Assembly: GCF_003201655.1 (NCBI RefSeq)
Contig: NZ_QJJU01000002.1
Span: 372,001-436,000 of the forward strand
Origin: Mycolicibacterium moriokaense
GTDB lineage: Bacteria; Actinomycetota; Actinomycetes; Mycobacteriales; Mycobacteriaceae
DNA length: 64,000 bases
Reading direction: 5' to 3'
In this document: positions 49,990-60,976 of the stretch, piece after piece
Layout of the letters: each line of letters begins with the position of its first letter
Numbering within the stretch: the stretch's first letter is position 1
Notes under the pieces: generated by a model
Told to the model about the DNA's origin: nothing
Database searches by the model: none
The model's input: the letters and a program-made list of their open reading frames with translations, nothing else
Program-made: the position numbers and the translations under genes

Positions 49990-51581
49990 GCCGGGTTGCC
50001 CGTTTTCGGGCTGAGCAGCAACGGCGGTTGCGTGGGCCCGGTGAAGTCGAACATGTTGTCCAGCACACCGGCTCGAGCGTCGAATGAATCGTCGCCGATC
50101 CGGCCGGTGCTCCAGTTGTCTTCAATGAACCGCAGAATCGAGGTTTGGTCCGTCTGCGTGTGGTCGACGAAGTTCGACTTCGCATATGGCGAGATGACCA
50201 GCAGCGGCAGCCGAGGTCCATAACCGCACCGGCCCTGGTACTTTGCCGCGCCGCCGTCGGCGCCACAAGTGCCAGGGGCCGTCAGTGCGTCCTCTGGTGA
50301 GGCGGAACTCGATACCGTCGGCGACGGCTTGTGGTCGTACCAGCCGTCGGAGTCGTCGTAGGCGACGACGATCGCCATGTCCTTCCACTCCGGCAGCTTC
50401 TGAAGATGGTTGACCGTCTCGACCAAGAACTGTTGCTCGTCGAGCGGATCGGAGTATTCCGGATGCCCGTCCTGGTAGCCCGCGGCTTTGAGGAAGTTGA
50501 CCGCGGGCAGGTGGCCCGCATCGGCGGCGGCCCAGAAATCTGAGAGGTCGTATTGGTGGTTAGCCGAGTCGGTTTGGCCGATCTTGTCGACCGATCCGGG
50601 CGGCAGGTGATGGGGATTCGCCGTAGACGGGTAGTACTGGAACGGCTCGTGATGCGGGATGTAGTCGTCCTTTGTGCCGAGTGGCATCGGGCCCGACTTG
50701 CCGCTGCCACCGAGCATCGAGCCCACGTTGTGGCTCGCACCGCAGACCGCTGTGCCGTCCGGCTTGGTCGATGTCGGCTTGAACCCGCCTTGGAAGTATC
50801 CCCACGTCACGTTCTTGGTGTTGAGAAGATCACCGATATTCTTGTTGTCTGCGCTGAGCTGAACTTGGTCCCGGCTCGAGCAGTCGTCGCCGAAAGGCTG
50901 CGGGTCACTGATCACGGTGCCGCGGCCGTTGCCGGCGTTCTCGACCACGTCGCCCGTCGGGAACTTCGCACCGCCAGGCATGAATTCCTTTGTCACACCA
51001 TGGGTCTGACCGGATACCAGGTTGAGGTGACCCGGTGTCGACGGACCGAACGTCGTGTCATACGAATTGTCGCTCATGGCGTAGTGCTGAGCAAAGTTCC
51101 AGAGCGCTGTCACCGAATTTCCGTCGTAGTAGGCCATCACCATGCCCGGGACCTTGAACACCGGCGGCTTGCAATCGGAGACCTCGGTGTTCTCGATGAA
51201 CTGATCCATGGCTCCGCCGTGAAAGGCCTTCTGCTCGGCGGTGTATTCGTGATCCTGGGAACACGTCACCTGTTGGGCCGGACCACCCAGGCGCATCGGT
51301 GACCCCTTGTTGGGATTGCTGGACAACAATTCTGGCGTGAGCCCGTCAACGCTCGACGTTCCTGGCAGCGCGGTGAAGGGCTGACCGTCGATGTTGGCCG
51401 CGTGGGGGTACGTGCCGAAGTAGTGGTCGAACGAAACATTCTCTTGGAAGATCACCACCACGTGGTGAATCGGCGTTGCGGTGTTCGCATTCGACACCAC
51501 GTTCGCGGGCTTACTGGAACACGAGGCGCCCACCAACACGAGCACGACTGAGACAACGAGCAACACCCGACTGGACTTCAT
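49986..51581 (-). CDS. Phospholipase C/phosphoesterase-family exported protein
   Basis: The protein belongs to the family of phospholipases C and acid phosphatases that includes mycobacterial PlcA-D. The 531-residue protein has a signal with a weak lipobox (LVLVGASCSSKP) instead of the Tat signal of PlcA-D. The catalytic-site motif is HHVVVIFQENVSFDHYFGTYP, followed by TTFGPSTPGHLNLVSGQTHG, a metal-binding VVAYDDSDGWYDH, and LPLLVISPYAKSNFV. The ATG at 51581 begins MKSSRVLLVVSVVLV. It lies between the MITE-like element and leuB, where M. tuberculosis has no such gene. Substrate uncertain. Confidence 0.88.
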   Translation of the reverse strand: MKSSRVLLVVSVVLVLVGASCSSKPANVVSNANTATPIHHVVVIFQENVSFDHYFGTYPHAANIDGQPFTALPGTSSVDGLTPELLSSNPNKGSPMRLGGPAQQVTCSQDHEYTAEQKAFHGGAMDQFIENTEVSDCKPPVFKVPGMVMAYYDGNSVTALWNFAQHYAMSDNSYDTTFGPSTPGHLNLVSGQTHGVTKEFMPGGAKFPTGDVVENAGNGRGTVISDPQPFGDDCSSRDQVQLSADNKNIGDLLNTKNVTWGYFQGGFKPTSTKPDGTAVCGASHNVGSMLGGSGKSGPMPLGTKDDYIPHHEPFQYYPSTANPHHLPPGSVDKIGQTDSANHQYDLSDFWAAADAGHLPAVNFLKAAGYQDGHPEYSDPLDEQQFLVETVNHLQKLPEWKDMAIVVAYDDSDGWYDHKPSPTVSSSASPEDALTAPGTCGADGGAAKYQGRCGYGPRLPLLVISPYAKSNFVDHTQTDQTSILRFIEDNWSTGRIGDDSFDARAGVLDNMFDFTGPTQPPLLLSPKTGNPA

Positions 51582-51642
51582 GTTGAGAAAGCCTTCAGTG
51601 GTGAGGTGGACGACAGGTGAACCGCACCTGTGAGTCCACGAA

Positions 51643-52653
51643 TCAGAGGCTGGCCGCGATCCGCTCGCCCACCTGTGTGGTGGACAGCTTCTCGTCACCG
51701 CGTGTCGCCAGATGATGCTCGACAGCCTTGTCGACGCGGGCGGCGGCGTCATCCTGCCCGACGTGAGACAGCAGCAACGCGACGGACATGATCGCCGCGG
51801 TCGGGTCGGCGATGCCCTGCCCCGCGATGTCGGGCGCGCTGCCGTGAACGGGCTCGAACATCGACGGATTCGTCCGGGTCGCATCGATGTTGCCGCTCGC
51901 GGCCAGGCCGATGCCGCCACAGACGGCCGCGGCGAGATCGGTGATGATGTCGCCGAACAGGTTGTCGGTGACGATCACGTCGAACCGTCCGGGATCGGTG
52001 ACGAGGTGGATCGTCGCCGCATCGACATGCTGGTAGGCGGTCTCGACGTCGGGGTATTCGGCGGCGATCTCCTGCACTGTGCGCCACCACAGATCGCCTG
52101 CGAACGTCAGCACATTGTTCTTGTGCACCAACGTCAGATGCTTGCGGCGCTGCTGTGCCCTGCGGAACGCATCGTGCACGACGCGACGAACACCGAATGC
52201 GGTGTTGACGCTGACCTCGGTGGCGATCTCGTTGGGCGTGCCGACGCGGATCGCTCCTCCTGTGCCGGTGTACGGGCCTTCGGTGCCCTCGCGGACAACC
52301 ACGAAGTCGATGTCGGGATTGCCCGCGAGCGGACTCTGGACTCCCGGATAGAGCCGCGACGGCCGCAGATTCACATGGTGGTCGAGAGCGAACCGGGTGC
52401 GCAGCAGCAGGCCGCGTTCCAGCACACCGCTCGGCACCGACGGGTCGCCGATCGCGCCGAGCAGAATCGCATCGTGGGTCCGCAGCTCGTCGAGCACGGA
52501 GTCGGGCAGCACCTCGCCGGTGGCGTGGTAGCGCCGCGCGCCGAGGTCGTAGCTTGTCTTGTCTACACCGGGCAGCACCGCGTCGAGGACCTTGACGGCC
52601 TCGCCGACCACCTCGGGGCCGATGCCGTCGCCTGCGATGATCGCCAGTTTCAC
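51643..52653 (-). CDS. leuB: 3-isopropylmalate dehydrogenase
   Basis: LeuB oxidatively decarboxylates 3-isopropylmalate, the third step of leucine synthesis. The 336-residue protein has [18 protein letters not shown] at the start, [14 protein letters not shown], the catalytic Lys in [10 protein letters not shown], the metal-binding [17 protein letters not shown], and [15 protein letters not shown] for NAD. The GTG start overlaps the serA stop as GTGA, so leucine and serine enzymes are co-translated. Confidence 0.97.
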   Translation of the reverse strand: MKLAIIAGDGIGPEVVGEAVKVLDAVLPGVDKTSYDLGARRYHATGEVLPDSVLDELRTHDAILLGAIGDPSVPSGVLERGLLLRTRFALDHHVNLRPSRLYPGVQSPLAGNPDIDFVVVREGTEGPYTGTGGAIRVGTPNEIATEVSVNTAFGVRRVVHDAFRRAQQRRKHLTLVHKNNVLTFAGDLWWRTVQEIAAEYPDVETAYQHVDAATIHLVTDPGRFDVIVTDNLFGDIITDLAAAVCGGIGLAASGNIDATRTNPSMFEPVHGSAPDIAGQGIADPTAAIMSVALLLSHVGQDDAAARVDKAVEHHLATRGDEKLSTTQVGERIAASL

Positions 52654-54236
52654 GTCAGATCCACCACTTCCAGCAGTTTGGCGCCGACGGCCTCGACGAT
52701 CGCGGCGCGGGCATCGGCGGGCACGTCGCGGTCGACGCGCAGCAGGATCGTCGCGCCAGGTCCCTCGGCGTCCTCACTGAGCTGTGCCGCATGGATGTTG
52801 ATGTCGGCGGCACCGAGCAGGGTGCCGATCTTGCCAAGCGTTCCTGGCTGGTCGACGTAGTTGACGATCAGGTACATGCCCGCGGCGCGCAGATCGAAGT
52901 TGCGGCCGTTGATCTGGACGATCTTCTCGACCTGCTGCGGCCCCGACAACGTTCCGGCCACATTGGCCACCGAACCGTCGGAGTACACAGCACGCACGTC
53001 GACAACACTGCGGTGATTGGGACTTTCCGTGGCAGTGCTGATGTCGGCCTGCACACCACGTTCCGCCGCAAGGGCCGGTGCATTGACGAACGTCACCGGG
53101 TCTTCGATGATCGAGGAGAACAGCCCGCGCAGCGCCGAAAGCCGCAGCACCTCAACATCTTCGGCCGCCAGCTCACCGCGCACCTGAACCGCCAACGACA
53201 CGGGCAGCTCGCTGGACAACACACCGACGAGCACGCCGAGCTTGCGGACCAGATCGAGCCACGGCGCCACTTCCTCGCCAACCACGCCGCCGCCAACGTT
53301 GACCGCGTCGGGCACGAATTCACCGGCCAGCGCCAGCTTCACACTCTCGGCCACGTCCGTACCTGCCCGGTCCTGGGCTTCGGCGGTCGACGCGCCAAGG
53401 TGTGGCGTCACGATGACCTGGGGCAGCTCGAACAGCGGGCTGTCGGTGGTCGGCTCCTTGGCGAACACGTCGATGCCTGCGCCACGAACGTGACCGGACC
53501 TGACCGCCTCCGCCAACGCCTCCTCGTCGACCAGCCCGCCGCGGGCAGCGTTGACGATGATCACGCCAGGTTTCGTCTTGGCCAGCGCCTCCTTGCCGAT
53601 CAGCCCGGCGGTCTCAGGGGTCTTCGGCAGGTGCACAGATATGAAGTCGGCGCGGCCGAGCAGCTCGTCGAGGGTCAGCAGCTCGATGCCGAGCTGCGCG
53701 GCGCGGGCGTGCGATACATACGGGTCGTACGCGACGACGTGCGTGCCGAACGCCGCCAGCCGCTGCGCCACCAGCTGACCGATGCGGCCGAGCCCCACCA
53801 CGCCGACGGTCTTGCCGTAGATCTCGGTGCCGGAGAACTTCGACCGCTTCCACGTGTGCTCACGCAACGAAGCATCCGCCGCAGGAATCTCACGGGCAGC
53901 GGCAAGCATCAGCGCCAGCGCGTGCTCAGCGGCGCTGTGGATGTTCGACGTGGGCGCATTCACCACCAACACGCCGCGCGCGGTTGCGGCGTCGACATCG
54001 ACGTTGTCAAGGCCAACACCTGCGCGGGCGACGATCTTCAGCTTGGACCCGGCAGCGAGCACCTCGGCGTCGACCGTGGTGGCCGAGCGCACCAGCAGCG
54101 CGTCGGCCTCGGGCACGGCTGCCAGCAGCTTCTCTCGGTCGGGTCCATCGACCCAGCGGACTTCTACCTGGTCACCGAGGGCGGCGACGGTCGATTCGGC
54201 CAGTTTGTCGGCGATAAGCACAACGGGAAGACTCAC
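52650..54236 (-). CDS. serA: D-3-phosphoglycerate dehydrogenase
   Basis: SerA oxidises 3-phosphoglycerate in the first step of serine synthesis. The 528-residue protein is the long mycobacterial type. The nucleotide fold is [21 protein letters not shown], and the catalytic Arg lies in [14 protein letters not shown]. The His lies in [12 protein letters not shown]. An intervening domain follows, then a C-terminal ACT domain ([20 protein letters not shown]), which gives serine feedback control. The start is GTG. It leads the serA-leuB pair. Confidence 0.97.
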   Translation of the reverse strand: MSLPVVLIADKLAESTVAALGDQVEVRWVDGPDREKLLAAVPEADALLVRSATTVDAEVLAAGSKLKIVARAGVGLDNVDVDAATARGVLVVNAPTSNIHSAAEHALALMLAAAREIPAADASLREHTWKRSKFSGTEIYGKTVGVVGLGRIGQLVAQRLAAFGTHVVAYDPYVSHARAAQLGIELLTLDELLGRADFISVHLPKTPETAGLIGKEALAKTKPGVIIVNAARGGLVDEEALAEAVRSGHVRGAGIDVFAKEPTTDSPLFELPQVIVTPHLGASTAEAQDRAGTDVAESVKLALAGEFVPDAVNVGGGVVGEEVAPWLDLVRKLGVLVGVLSSELPVSLAVQVRGELAAEDVEVLRLSALRGLFSSIIEDPVTFVNAPALAAERGVQADISTATESPNHRSVVDVRAVYSDGSVANVAGTLSGPQQVEKIVQINGRNFDLRAAGMYLIVNYVDQPGTLGKIGTLLGAADINIHAAQLSEDAEGPGATILLRVDRDVPADARAAIVEAVGAKLLEVVDLT

Positions 54237-54292
54237 GTCGACACAGCCTAATGGGCTGCAATGTGTGGGTGGTGGGCGGGAGAATCGCGAGC

Positions 54293-55723
54293 GTGGACGT
54301 CACCGTCGTCGGTAGTGGACCCAACGGCCTGGCGGCCGCCGTCATCTGCGCACGTGCCGGTCTGTCGGTGCAGGTGTTCGAAGCCCAGCCCACACTGGGC
54401 GGTGGGGCGCGCACCCTCGTCGACCCAGAGTTCTCGGGGGTGGCTCACGACATCTGTTCGGCCGTGCATCCACTTGCGCACGCGTCACCGTTTCTGGCGG
54501 AGTTCGATCTGCCCGCCCGTGGGGTGACGCTGAAAGCACCCGAGATCGCCTACGCCAATCCGCTGATTGGCCGGCCCGCCGCGGTCGGCTATCACGACCT
54601 CGACCGCACTTGCGCTGAATTGGTCGACGGCGCTTCGTGGCGGCGTCTGCTCGGCCCGCTGGTCGGACGCGACGACGGTGTGATCAAACTGCTGCTCGGT
54701 GACAAACGCTCGATATCCCCGGACCTGATCGCCGCTGTCCTGGTGGCCAGGCGGCTCGTCGAGCAGGGCACACCGGCGTGGCGCTCGCTGGCGGGCACCG
54801 ACGCTCGCGCTCTGTTCACCGGTGTTGCCGCACACACGATTTCGCCAATGCCTTCGCTGGTGTCCGCCGGCGCCGGGCTGATGCTGGCCACGCTGGCGCA
54901 TACCGTCGGCTGGCCGATACCGGTCGGCGGCAGCCAGGCCATCCCGAACGCGTTGATGGCCGACCTGCGCGCGCACGGCGGCACGGTGACGCCCGGCGAG
55001 GAGATCACCGAGCCCCCCAGCGGTGTGGTGCTTTTCGATACCGCTCCCACAGCGCTGCTGAGTATCTACCGCGACCGATTGCCCGCCCGGTATGCAAAGG
55101 CGCTGCAGCGCTACCGTTTCGGTCCTGGTGTGGCGAAGGTCGACTTCGTGCTGTCCGGCGAGATTCCGTGGAGTGACGCGCGGCTGGCCAATGCGCCGAC
55201 CCTGCACATGGGCGGCACCCGCGAGCAGATGGCCCACGCCGAGCGGGAGGCCGCCGCGGGTCGCCACGCTGAGTGGCCGATGGTGCTCGCCTCCCTGCCC
55301 CACCTGGCCGACCCCAGCCGCATCGACGCACACGGACGCCGCCCGCTGTGGACGTACGCGCATGTGCCGTCGGGATCGCCCGTCGACCAGAGCGAAACCA
55401 TCACAAAGGTTTTCGAGCGTTTCGCACCCCAATTCCGCGACGTCATCGTTGCGGTGCGGTCCGTACCCGCCGCACGGCTGGCCGAGCACAACGCCAACCT
55501 CGTCGGCGGCGACATCGGCGTCGGCGGCAACACGCTGTTCCATGCGCTGGCGGGCCCGACACCGCGCCTCAACCCGTGGAGCACGCCGATTCCCAAGGTG
55601 TACCTGTGCTCGTCGGCGACCCCGCCTGGCGGTGGCGTGCACGGGATGTCGGGCTACTACGCCGCTCGCACGGTGTTGCGCCGCGAGTTCGGCATCAAGA
55701 AGCTGCCAAGCCTGTCGCCCTGA
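54293..55723 (+). CDS. FAD-dependent dehydrogenase, phytoene desaturase-like (Rv2997 type)
   Basis: The 476-residue protein starts VDVTVVGSGPNGLAAAVICARAGLSVQVFEA, a classic FAD-binding fold. It ends with SSATPPGGGVHGMSGYYAAR, a C-terminal FAD motif of the phytoene desaturase/NAD(P)-binding amine oxidase family. The GTG at 54293 places the fold at the N-terminus; an in-frame upstream ATG adds 14 residues with no match. The substrate is unknown. It is divergent from serA. The next gene starts 19 bp later on the same strand. Confidence 0.9.
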   Translation: MDVTVVGSGPNGLAAAVICARAGLSVQVFEAQPTLGGGARTLVDPEFSGVAHDICSAVHPLAHASPFLAEFDLPARGVTLKAPEIAYANPLIGRPAAVGYHDLDRTCAELVDGASWRRLLGPLVGRDDGVIKLLLGDKRSISPDLIAAVLVARRLVEQGTPAWRSLAGTDARALFTGVAAHTISPMPSLVSAGAGLMLATLAHTVGWPIPVGGSQAIPNALMADLRAHGGTVTPGEEITEPPSGVVLFDTAPTALLSIYRDRLPARYAKALQRYRFGPGVAKVDFVLSGEIPWSDARLANAPTLHMGGTREQMAHAEREAAAGRHAEWPMVLASLPHLADPSRIDAHGRRPLWTYAHVPSGSPVDQSETITKVFERFAPQFRDVIVAVRSVPAARLAEHNANLVGGDIGVGGNTLFHALAGPTPRLNPWSTPIPKVYLCSSATPPGGGVHGMSGYYAARTVLRREFGIKKLPSLSP

Positions 55724-55742
55724 ATCGGGTTACGGTTCGCTG

Positions 55743-56195
55743 ATGGCGGAACATGAAGTGCTCTCGTGGGAGCTGTTCGGCACCGCCGCACGGCAACTCG
55801 CGGCCGACGTCGTCGCCGACGGTTTTGCACCCGACATCATCCTCGCCATCGCGCGCGGCGGGCTGTTTGTCGCGGGCGCGCTCGGTTATGCACTGGATGT
55901 GAAAAACGTTCACATGATGAACGTGGAGTACTACACCGGGGTGGACGAGCGACTGGATGTGCCGGTGATGCTGCCCCCGATGCCCAGCGTCGTTGACCTC
56001 GGCGGCGCACGAGTTTTGATCGCCGACGACGTCGCCGATACCGGCGCGACGCTGAGTTTCGTCCGTGACTTCTGCGCTGAGCACGTCGCCGAGGTCCGGT
56101 GCGCGGTCGTCTACCAGAAGCCGCCATCGACGGTCGACTGTGAATATGTATGGCGTCGCACCGATCGCTGGATCGACTTCCCCTGGTCCTCCTAG
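55743..56195 (+). CDS. Phosphoribosyltransferase-domain protein
   Basis: The 150-residue protein has the PRPP-binding loop VLIADDVADTGATLSFV and the N-terminal DIILAIARGGLFVAGALGYALD, as in type I purine phosphoribosyltransferases such as xanthine-guanine PRTase. The end (RRTDRWIDFPWSS) resembles the YvdX/W-F-P-W tail of XGPRT-like proteins. The likely role is purine salvage, with the exact base unknown. The ATG at 55743 is chosen because a longer upstream frame lies in the wrong frame inside the preceding dehydrogenase gene. Confidence 0.85.
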   Translation: MAEHEVLSWELFGTAARQLAADVVADGFAPDIILAIARGGLFVAGALGYALDVKNVHMMNVEYYTGVDERLDVPVMLPPMPSVVDLGGARVLIADDVADTGATLSFVRDFCAEHVAEVRCAVVYQKPPSTVDCEYVWRRTDRWIDFPWSS

Positions 56196-56204
56196 GCTTG
56201 CCCG

Positions 56205-56804
56205 ATGAGCAGAGTTGCGATCATCTATTACTCGGCGACCGGACACGGCACGTCGATGGCCAGGCGGGTGGCAGCCGCCGCCGAGGCCGCAGGCGCCGAG
56301 GTCCGCGTGCGCCCCGTCGCCGAAACCCGAGACCCGGCGTCGTTCGCGCAGAACCCGGCCTGGACGGCCAACTACGAAGCCACCAAGGACCTGCCGCACG
56401 CCACGGGTGACGACATCGAGTGGGCGGACGCGGTGATCTTCGGGTCGCCGACGCGATTCGGTTCGGTGGCGTCGCAATTGCGCGACTTCCTCGACTCGCT
56501 TGGCGGCATGTGGTCGGAGGGCAAGCTCGCCGACAAGGTGTATGCGGCGTTCACCTCGTCCAACACCGCGCACGGTGGCCAGGAGACGACGCTGCTGACG
56601 CTCTACGTCACGCTGATGCACTTCGGCGGCATCATCGTGCCGCCCGGATACACCGATGCGCTGAAGTTCGTCGACGGAAACCCCTACGGCGTGAGCCTCA
56701 TCGCGGGCCATGACAACATCAGCGAGTTCGACGACGCCACCAACAACGCGCTCGACCACATGGCCAAGCGCCTCGTCAGCGTCACCGACCGCCTCACCTC
56801 GTAG
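56205..56804 (+). CDS. wrbA: WrbA-type NAD(P)H:quinone oxidoreductase
   Basis: WrbA proteins are FMN-containing flavodoxin-like enzymes that reduce quinones by two electrons. The 199-residue protein has the FMN phosphate loop YYSATGHGTSMARRV, the SPTRFGSVASQLRDFLD loop, FTSSNTAHGGQETTL, and GGIIVPPGYTD. It follows the phosphoribosyltransferase gene by 9 bp. Its stop leads straight into a hairpin shared with the convergent ilvC. Confidence 0.93.
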   Translation: MSRVAIIYYSATGHGTSMARRVAAAAEAAGAEVRVRPVAETRDPASFAQNPAWTANYEATKDLPHATGDDIEWADAVIFGSPTRFGSVASQLRDFLDSLGGMWSEGKLADKVYAAFTSSNTAHGGQETTLLTLYVTLMHFGGIIVPPGYTDALKFVDGNPYGVSLIAGHDNISEFDDATNNALDHMAKRLVSVTDRLTS

Positions 56805-56856
56805 CGATTTGTGTGCGTTCGGGAGCGGTCAGCGCTCCTGATTGCGCACAAATCGC
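56804..56856. terminator. Palindromic hairpin between wrbA and ilvC
   Basis: The arms GCGATTTGTGTGC (56804-56816) and GCGCACAAATCGC (56844-56856) pair with one G-T, and an inner GGAGCG/CGCTCC stem extends the hairpin. It fills the gap between two convergent stops. From GATTTGTGTGCGTTC onward it aligns without gaps to the element at 3045-3095, both 51 bp long. Confidence 0.65.
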
Positions 56857-56857
56857 G

Positions 56858-58424
<1,567 letters not shown>

Positions 58425-58425
<1 letters not shown>

Positions 58426-60302
58426 CAGGCGTGCCCTTCTTCCGGATCGTCGAACAGCGGCCGGATTCCCTTTGCCGCCTGGATCTCGTCATTGCTGGTG
58501 CCCGCGGCCACCATCGGCCACACCTGCGCGTCGGCCCCGACGATGAAGTCGATCACCACCGGGCGGTCGTTGATCTCACGCGCCTGCCTGATGACGTCCT
58601 CGACGTCTTCGGCACGCTCGCAACGCAATCCGACGCAGCCGAGCGCCTCAGCCAGCTTCACGAAATCCGGGATGCGGTGCGAATGCGTGGCCAGATCCGT
58701 TTGGCTGTACCGCTCTCCGTAGAACAGGGTCTGCCACTGCCGCACCATGCCCAGGTTGCCGTTGTTGATGATGGCGACCTTGATCGGCGCACCTTCGACC
58801 GCGCAGGTGGCGAGCTCTTGATTGGTCATCTGGAAGCAACCGTCGCCGTCGATGGCCCACACCTCGGCGTCGGGCCTACCGAACTTCGCGCCCATCGCCG
58901 CAGGGACGGCGAAGCCCATCGTGCCGAGACCGCCGGAGTTGAGCCACGTCTTCGGGTTCTCGTACTTGATGAACTGCGCGGCCCACATCTGGTGCTGCCC
59001 AACGCCCGCGACGTACACGGCGTCCGGACCGGCCATCCTGCCAAGCGTTTCGATGACATACTCCGGCGACAGGCTGCCGTCGCTCTGCGGCCCGTAGCTC
59101 AGCGGGTAAGTCCCCTGCACGCCGCGCAGGTACTCCCACCAGTTGTCGATCTTTATCGAGCCGATGATGCCGTCGCGGCGCAGCGCTTCGATCAGATCGG
59201 TGATGACGGCCTTGACATCGCCAACGATCGGCACATCGGCGTGCCGGTTCTTGCCGATCTCGGCGGGGTCGATGTCGGCGTGGATCACCTTGGCTTCTGG
59301 CGCGAACGAGTCGAGCTTGCCCGTCACGCGGTCATCGAAGCGGGTGCCCAGTGCGATCAGCAGATCGCTCTTCTGCAACGCGGCCACCGCCGCGACCGTG
59401 CCGTGCATGCCGGGCATCCCCATGTTCTGCGGATGGCTGTCCGGGAACGCGCCGCGGGCCATCAGCGTGGTGACGACGGGGATGCCGGTCAGCTCGGCGA
59501 GATCCAACAGCTGCTCGGTGGCATCGCCGCGGATGACGCCACCGCCGACGTAGAGCACCGGCTTGCGGGCCGCGGCGATCAGCTTGGCCGCCTCGCGGAC
59601 CTGACGGTTGTGCGGCTTGGTGTTCGGCTTGTAGCCGGGCAGGTCGATCTGCGGCGGCCAGCTGAAGGTGCACTGCCCTTGCAGCACGTCCTTCGGGATG
59701 TCAACGAGCACCGGGCCCGGCCTGCCGGACGAGGCGATGTGGAACGCCTCGGCGATCGCCTGCGGGATGTCGTCACCGTTCCGGACCAGGAAGTTGTGCT
59801 TGGTGATCGGCATCGTGATGCCGGAGATGTCGGCTTCCTGGAAGGCGTCGGTGCCGATCAATGCGCGGCCGACCTGGCCCGTGATGGCCACCACCGGGAT
59901 CGAGTCCATGTGCGCGTCGGCCAGCGGCGTGACCAGGTTGGTGGCGCCGGGACCCGACGTCGCCATGCACACCCCGACCTTGCCGGTGGCGTGCGCGTAT
60001 CCGCTGGCGGCATGACCCGCGCCCTGCTCGTGGCGGACAAGCACGTGACGCAGCTTCTGCGAGTCGAAAAGCGGGTCGTAGACCGGCAACACAGCGCCGC
60101 CGGGAATGCCGAAGATGACGTCGACGTCGAGTTCTTCCAATGACCGAATCACGGCCTGCGCACCGGTGAGCTGATGCGGCGCAATACGTTTCGGCTGTGC
60201 GGCGCCTGCCTTCGGTGCTGACTTAGCGCCGGCGGGCACGCCGGGTCCCCCATTGGGTGCAGTCGCCGACTGCTCCGGTGGCCGCGTGGTGGGTGCGCTC
60301 AC
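58425..60302 (-). CDS. ilvB: Acetolactate synthase catalytic subunit
   Basis: IlvB is the thiamine-diphosphate enzyme that starts valine, leucine and isoleucine synthesis and is the target of sulfonylurea herbicides. The 625-residue protein has a low-complexity head of about 40 residues (Ala/Pro/Gly), then [23 protein letters not shown]. The catalytic Glu lies in [15 protein letters not shown], and the ThDP-binding motif runs from [12 protein letters not shown] to NN. The start is GTG. Expression is controlled by the attenuator at 60360-60506. Confidence 0.97.
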
Positions 60303-60359
60303 GATGTCCTCTTTATCTCTGTCGTCTTCTCTAGGGTCTCAAATCGGTGCTGGGGCAAG

Positions 60360-60394
60360 AAAAAACCCCCGTCAGCTGGGCTGCTGTACGAGGG
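60360..60394 (-). terminator. Attenuator terminator of the ilvB leader
   Basis: On the minus strand the stem is CCCTCGT-(A)-CAGC / GCTG-ACGGGGG with loop AGCCCA, followed directly by six Ts (60365-60360). This is a textbook intrinsic terminator, rare among the T-poor hairpins of this genome. It lies about 60 bp before ilvB. The base of its 5' arm (CCC, 60392-60394) is shared with the alternative helix formed by the leader. Confidence 0.85.
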
Positions 60395-60396
60395 TC

Positions 60397-60456
60397 GCGC
60401 GTTGATGCTGGTTGCTATGCCCGGCGTGGGGCAAGCGCGGCATCAACGCGCTTCCC
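60397..60456 (-). promoter_or_regulatory. Antiterminator helix of the ilvB attenuator
   Basis: GCGCGTTGATGC (60440-60451) and GCATCAACGCGC (60397-60408) are perfectly complementary over 12 bp. The helix can extend by GGG (60454-60456, the Gly codon after the control codons) pairing with CCC (60392-60394), which would break the base of the terminator. The first arm lies within the leader peptide frame, so ribosome position decides which structure forms. Confidence 0.75.
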
Positions 60457-60492
60457 AATTACTACGAGCAACCCCGGGGTCTGCATAACCAT
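60415..60492 (-). CDS. ilvB leader peptide (25 residues, attenuation control)
   Basis: The short frame starts at the ATG at 60492 with GGAGG 9 nt upstream (60502-60506) and ends at TAG (60415-60417). Residues 8-12 are Leu-Leu-Val-Val-Ile, all three products of the pathway in a row. The rest is MVMQTPG before and GKRVDAALAPRRA after. Stalling at these codons when charged Leu, Val or Ile tRNA is short leaves the antiterminator arm free. Leader peptides with branched-chain codons are known upstream of ilvB in other actinobacteria. Confidence 0.82.
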   Translation of the reverse strand: MVMQTPGLLVVIGKRVDAALAPRRA

Positions 60493-60513
60493 CGACGGTA
60501 GCCTCCGCACTGG

Positions 60514-60538
60514 TCACAGGTCAAATTCCTACCTGTGA
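60514..60538. promoter_or_regulatory. Operator-like dyad between the ilvB leader and cfp6
   Basis: TCACAGGT-N9-ACCTGTGA is a perfect 8-bp inverted repeat with centre-to-centre spacing suited to a dimeric regulator. It lies just upstream of the leader peptide's Shine-Dalgarno sequence, where the ilvB promoter must be, and 38 bp before the divergent cfp6 start. I do not recognise the cognate regulator. Confidence 0.5.
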
Positions 60539-60575
60539 GCCAGGAGCGCACAACGTGCGGTGGGAGGATGGCGGT

Positions 60576-60971
60576 GTGAGCTCCCCATCAGCCTCGACAG
60601 CTCCCGCGGTCGTCATCCGAATCTCGCCGATGGCGCATTTCGCGGTCGGCTTCTTGACGCTCGGCCTGCTGGCCGTGGTGTTCGCGGGGCCGGCGTGGGT
60701 CGCGGTGCTGCTCGTCATTCCGATCGTGCTTTCGGCGTTCATCGTCCGCTGCCGCACGGTGGCCGATCGGGACTCGGTGACCGCTCGCACGCTTCTTGGC
60801 AGCCAGACCGTCCCCTGGGATGACATCGAAGGGCTGAGCTTCGCCAAGGGTTCGTGGGCGTACGCGCGCCTGCGGGACGGCGCCGAGCTGCGGCTGCCTG
60901 CGGTGACGTTCGCGACGCTGCCACTGCTGACCGAGGCCAGCGAGGGCCGCGTGCCGAACCCCTACAAATAG
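60576..60971 (+). CDS. cfp6: Cfp6-type PH-domain membrane protein (Rv3004)
   Basis: The 131-residue protein has two closely spaced membrane helices (MAHFAVGFLTLGLLAVVFAG and VAVLLVIPIVLSAFIV) and a small bacterial PH domain (SVTARTLLGSQTVPWDDIEGL to RLPAVTFATLPLLTEAS). It matches M. tuberculosis Cfp6, first seen as a culture filtrate antigen. The GTG at 60576 has GGAGG 8 nt upstream and adds 18 residues before MAHFAVGF, where the M. tuberculosis protein starts. Its function is unknown. It is divergent from ilvB and convergent with doxX. Confidence 0.88.
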   Translation: MSSPSASTAPAVVIRISPMAHFAVGFLTLGLLAVVFAGPAWVAVLLVIPIVLSAFIVRCRTVADRDSVTARTLLGSQTVPWDDIEGLSFAKGSWAYARLRDGAELRLPAVTFATLPLLTEASEGRVPNPYK

Positions 60972-60976
60972 CCTGG

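Noticed and set aside
52791..54251. Rightward open frame of 486 codons opposite serA
   Set aside because: Fully antisense to serA, rich in His/Arg/Gly with no recognisable domain; a mirror of serA codon use.
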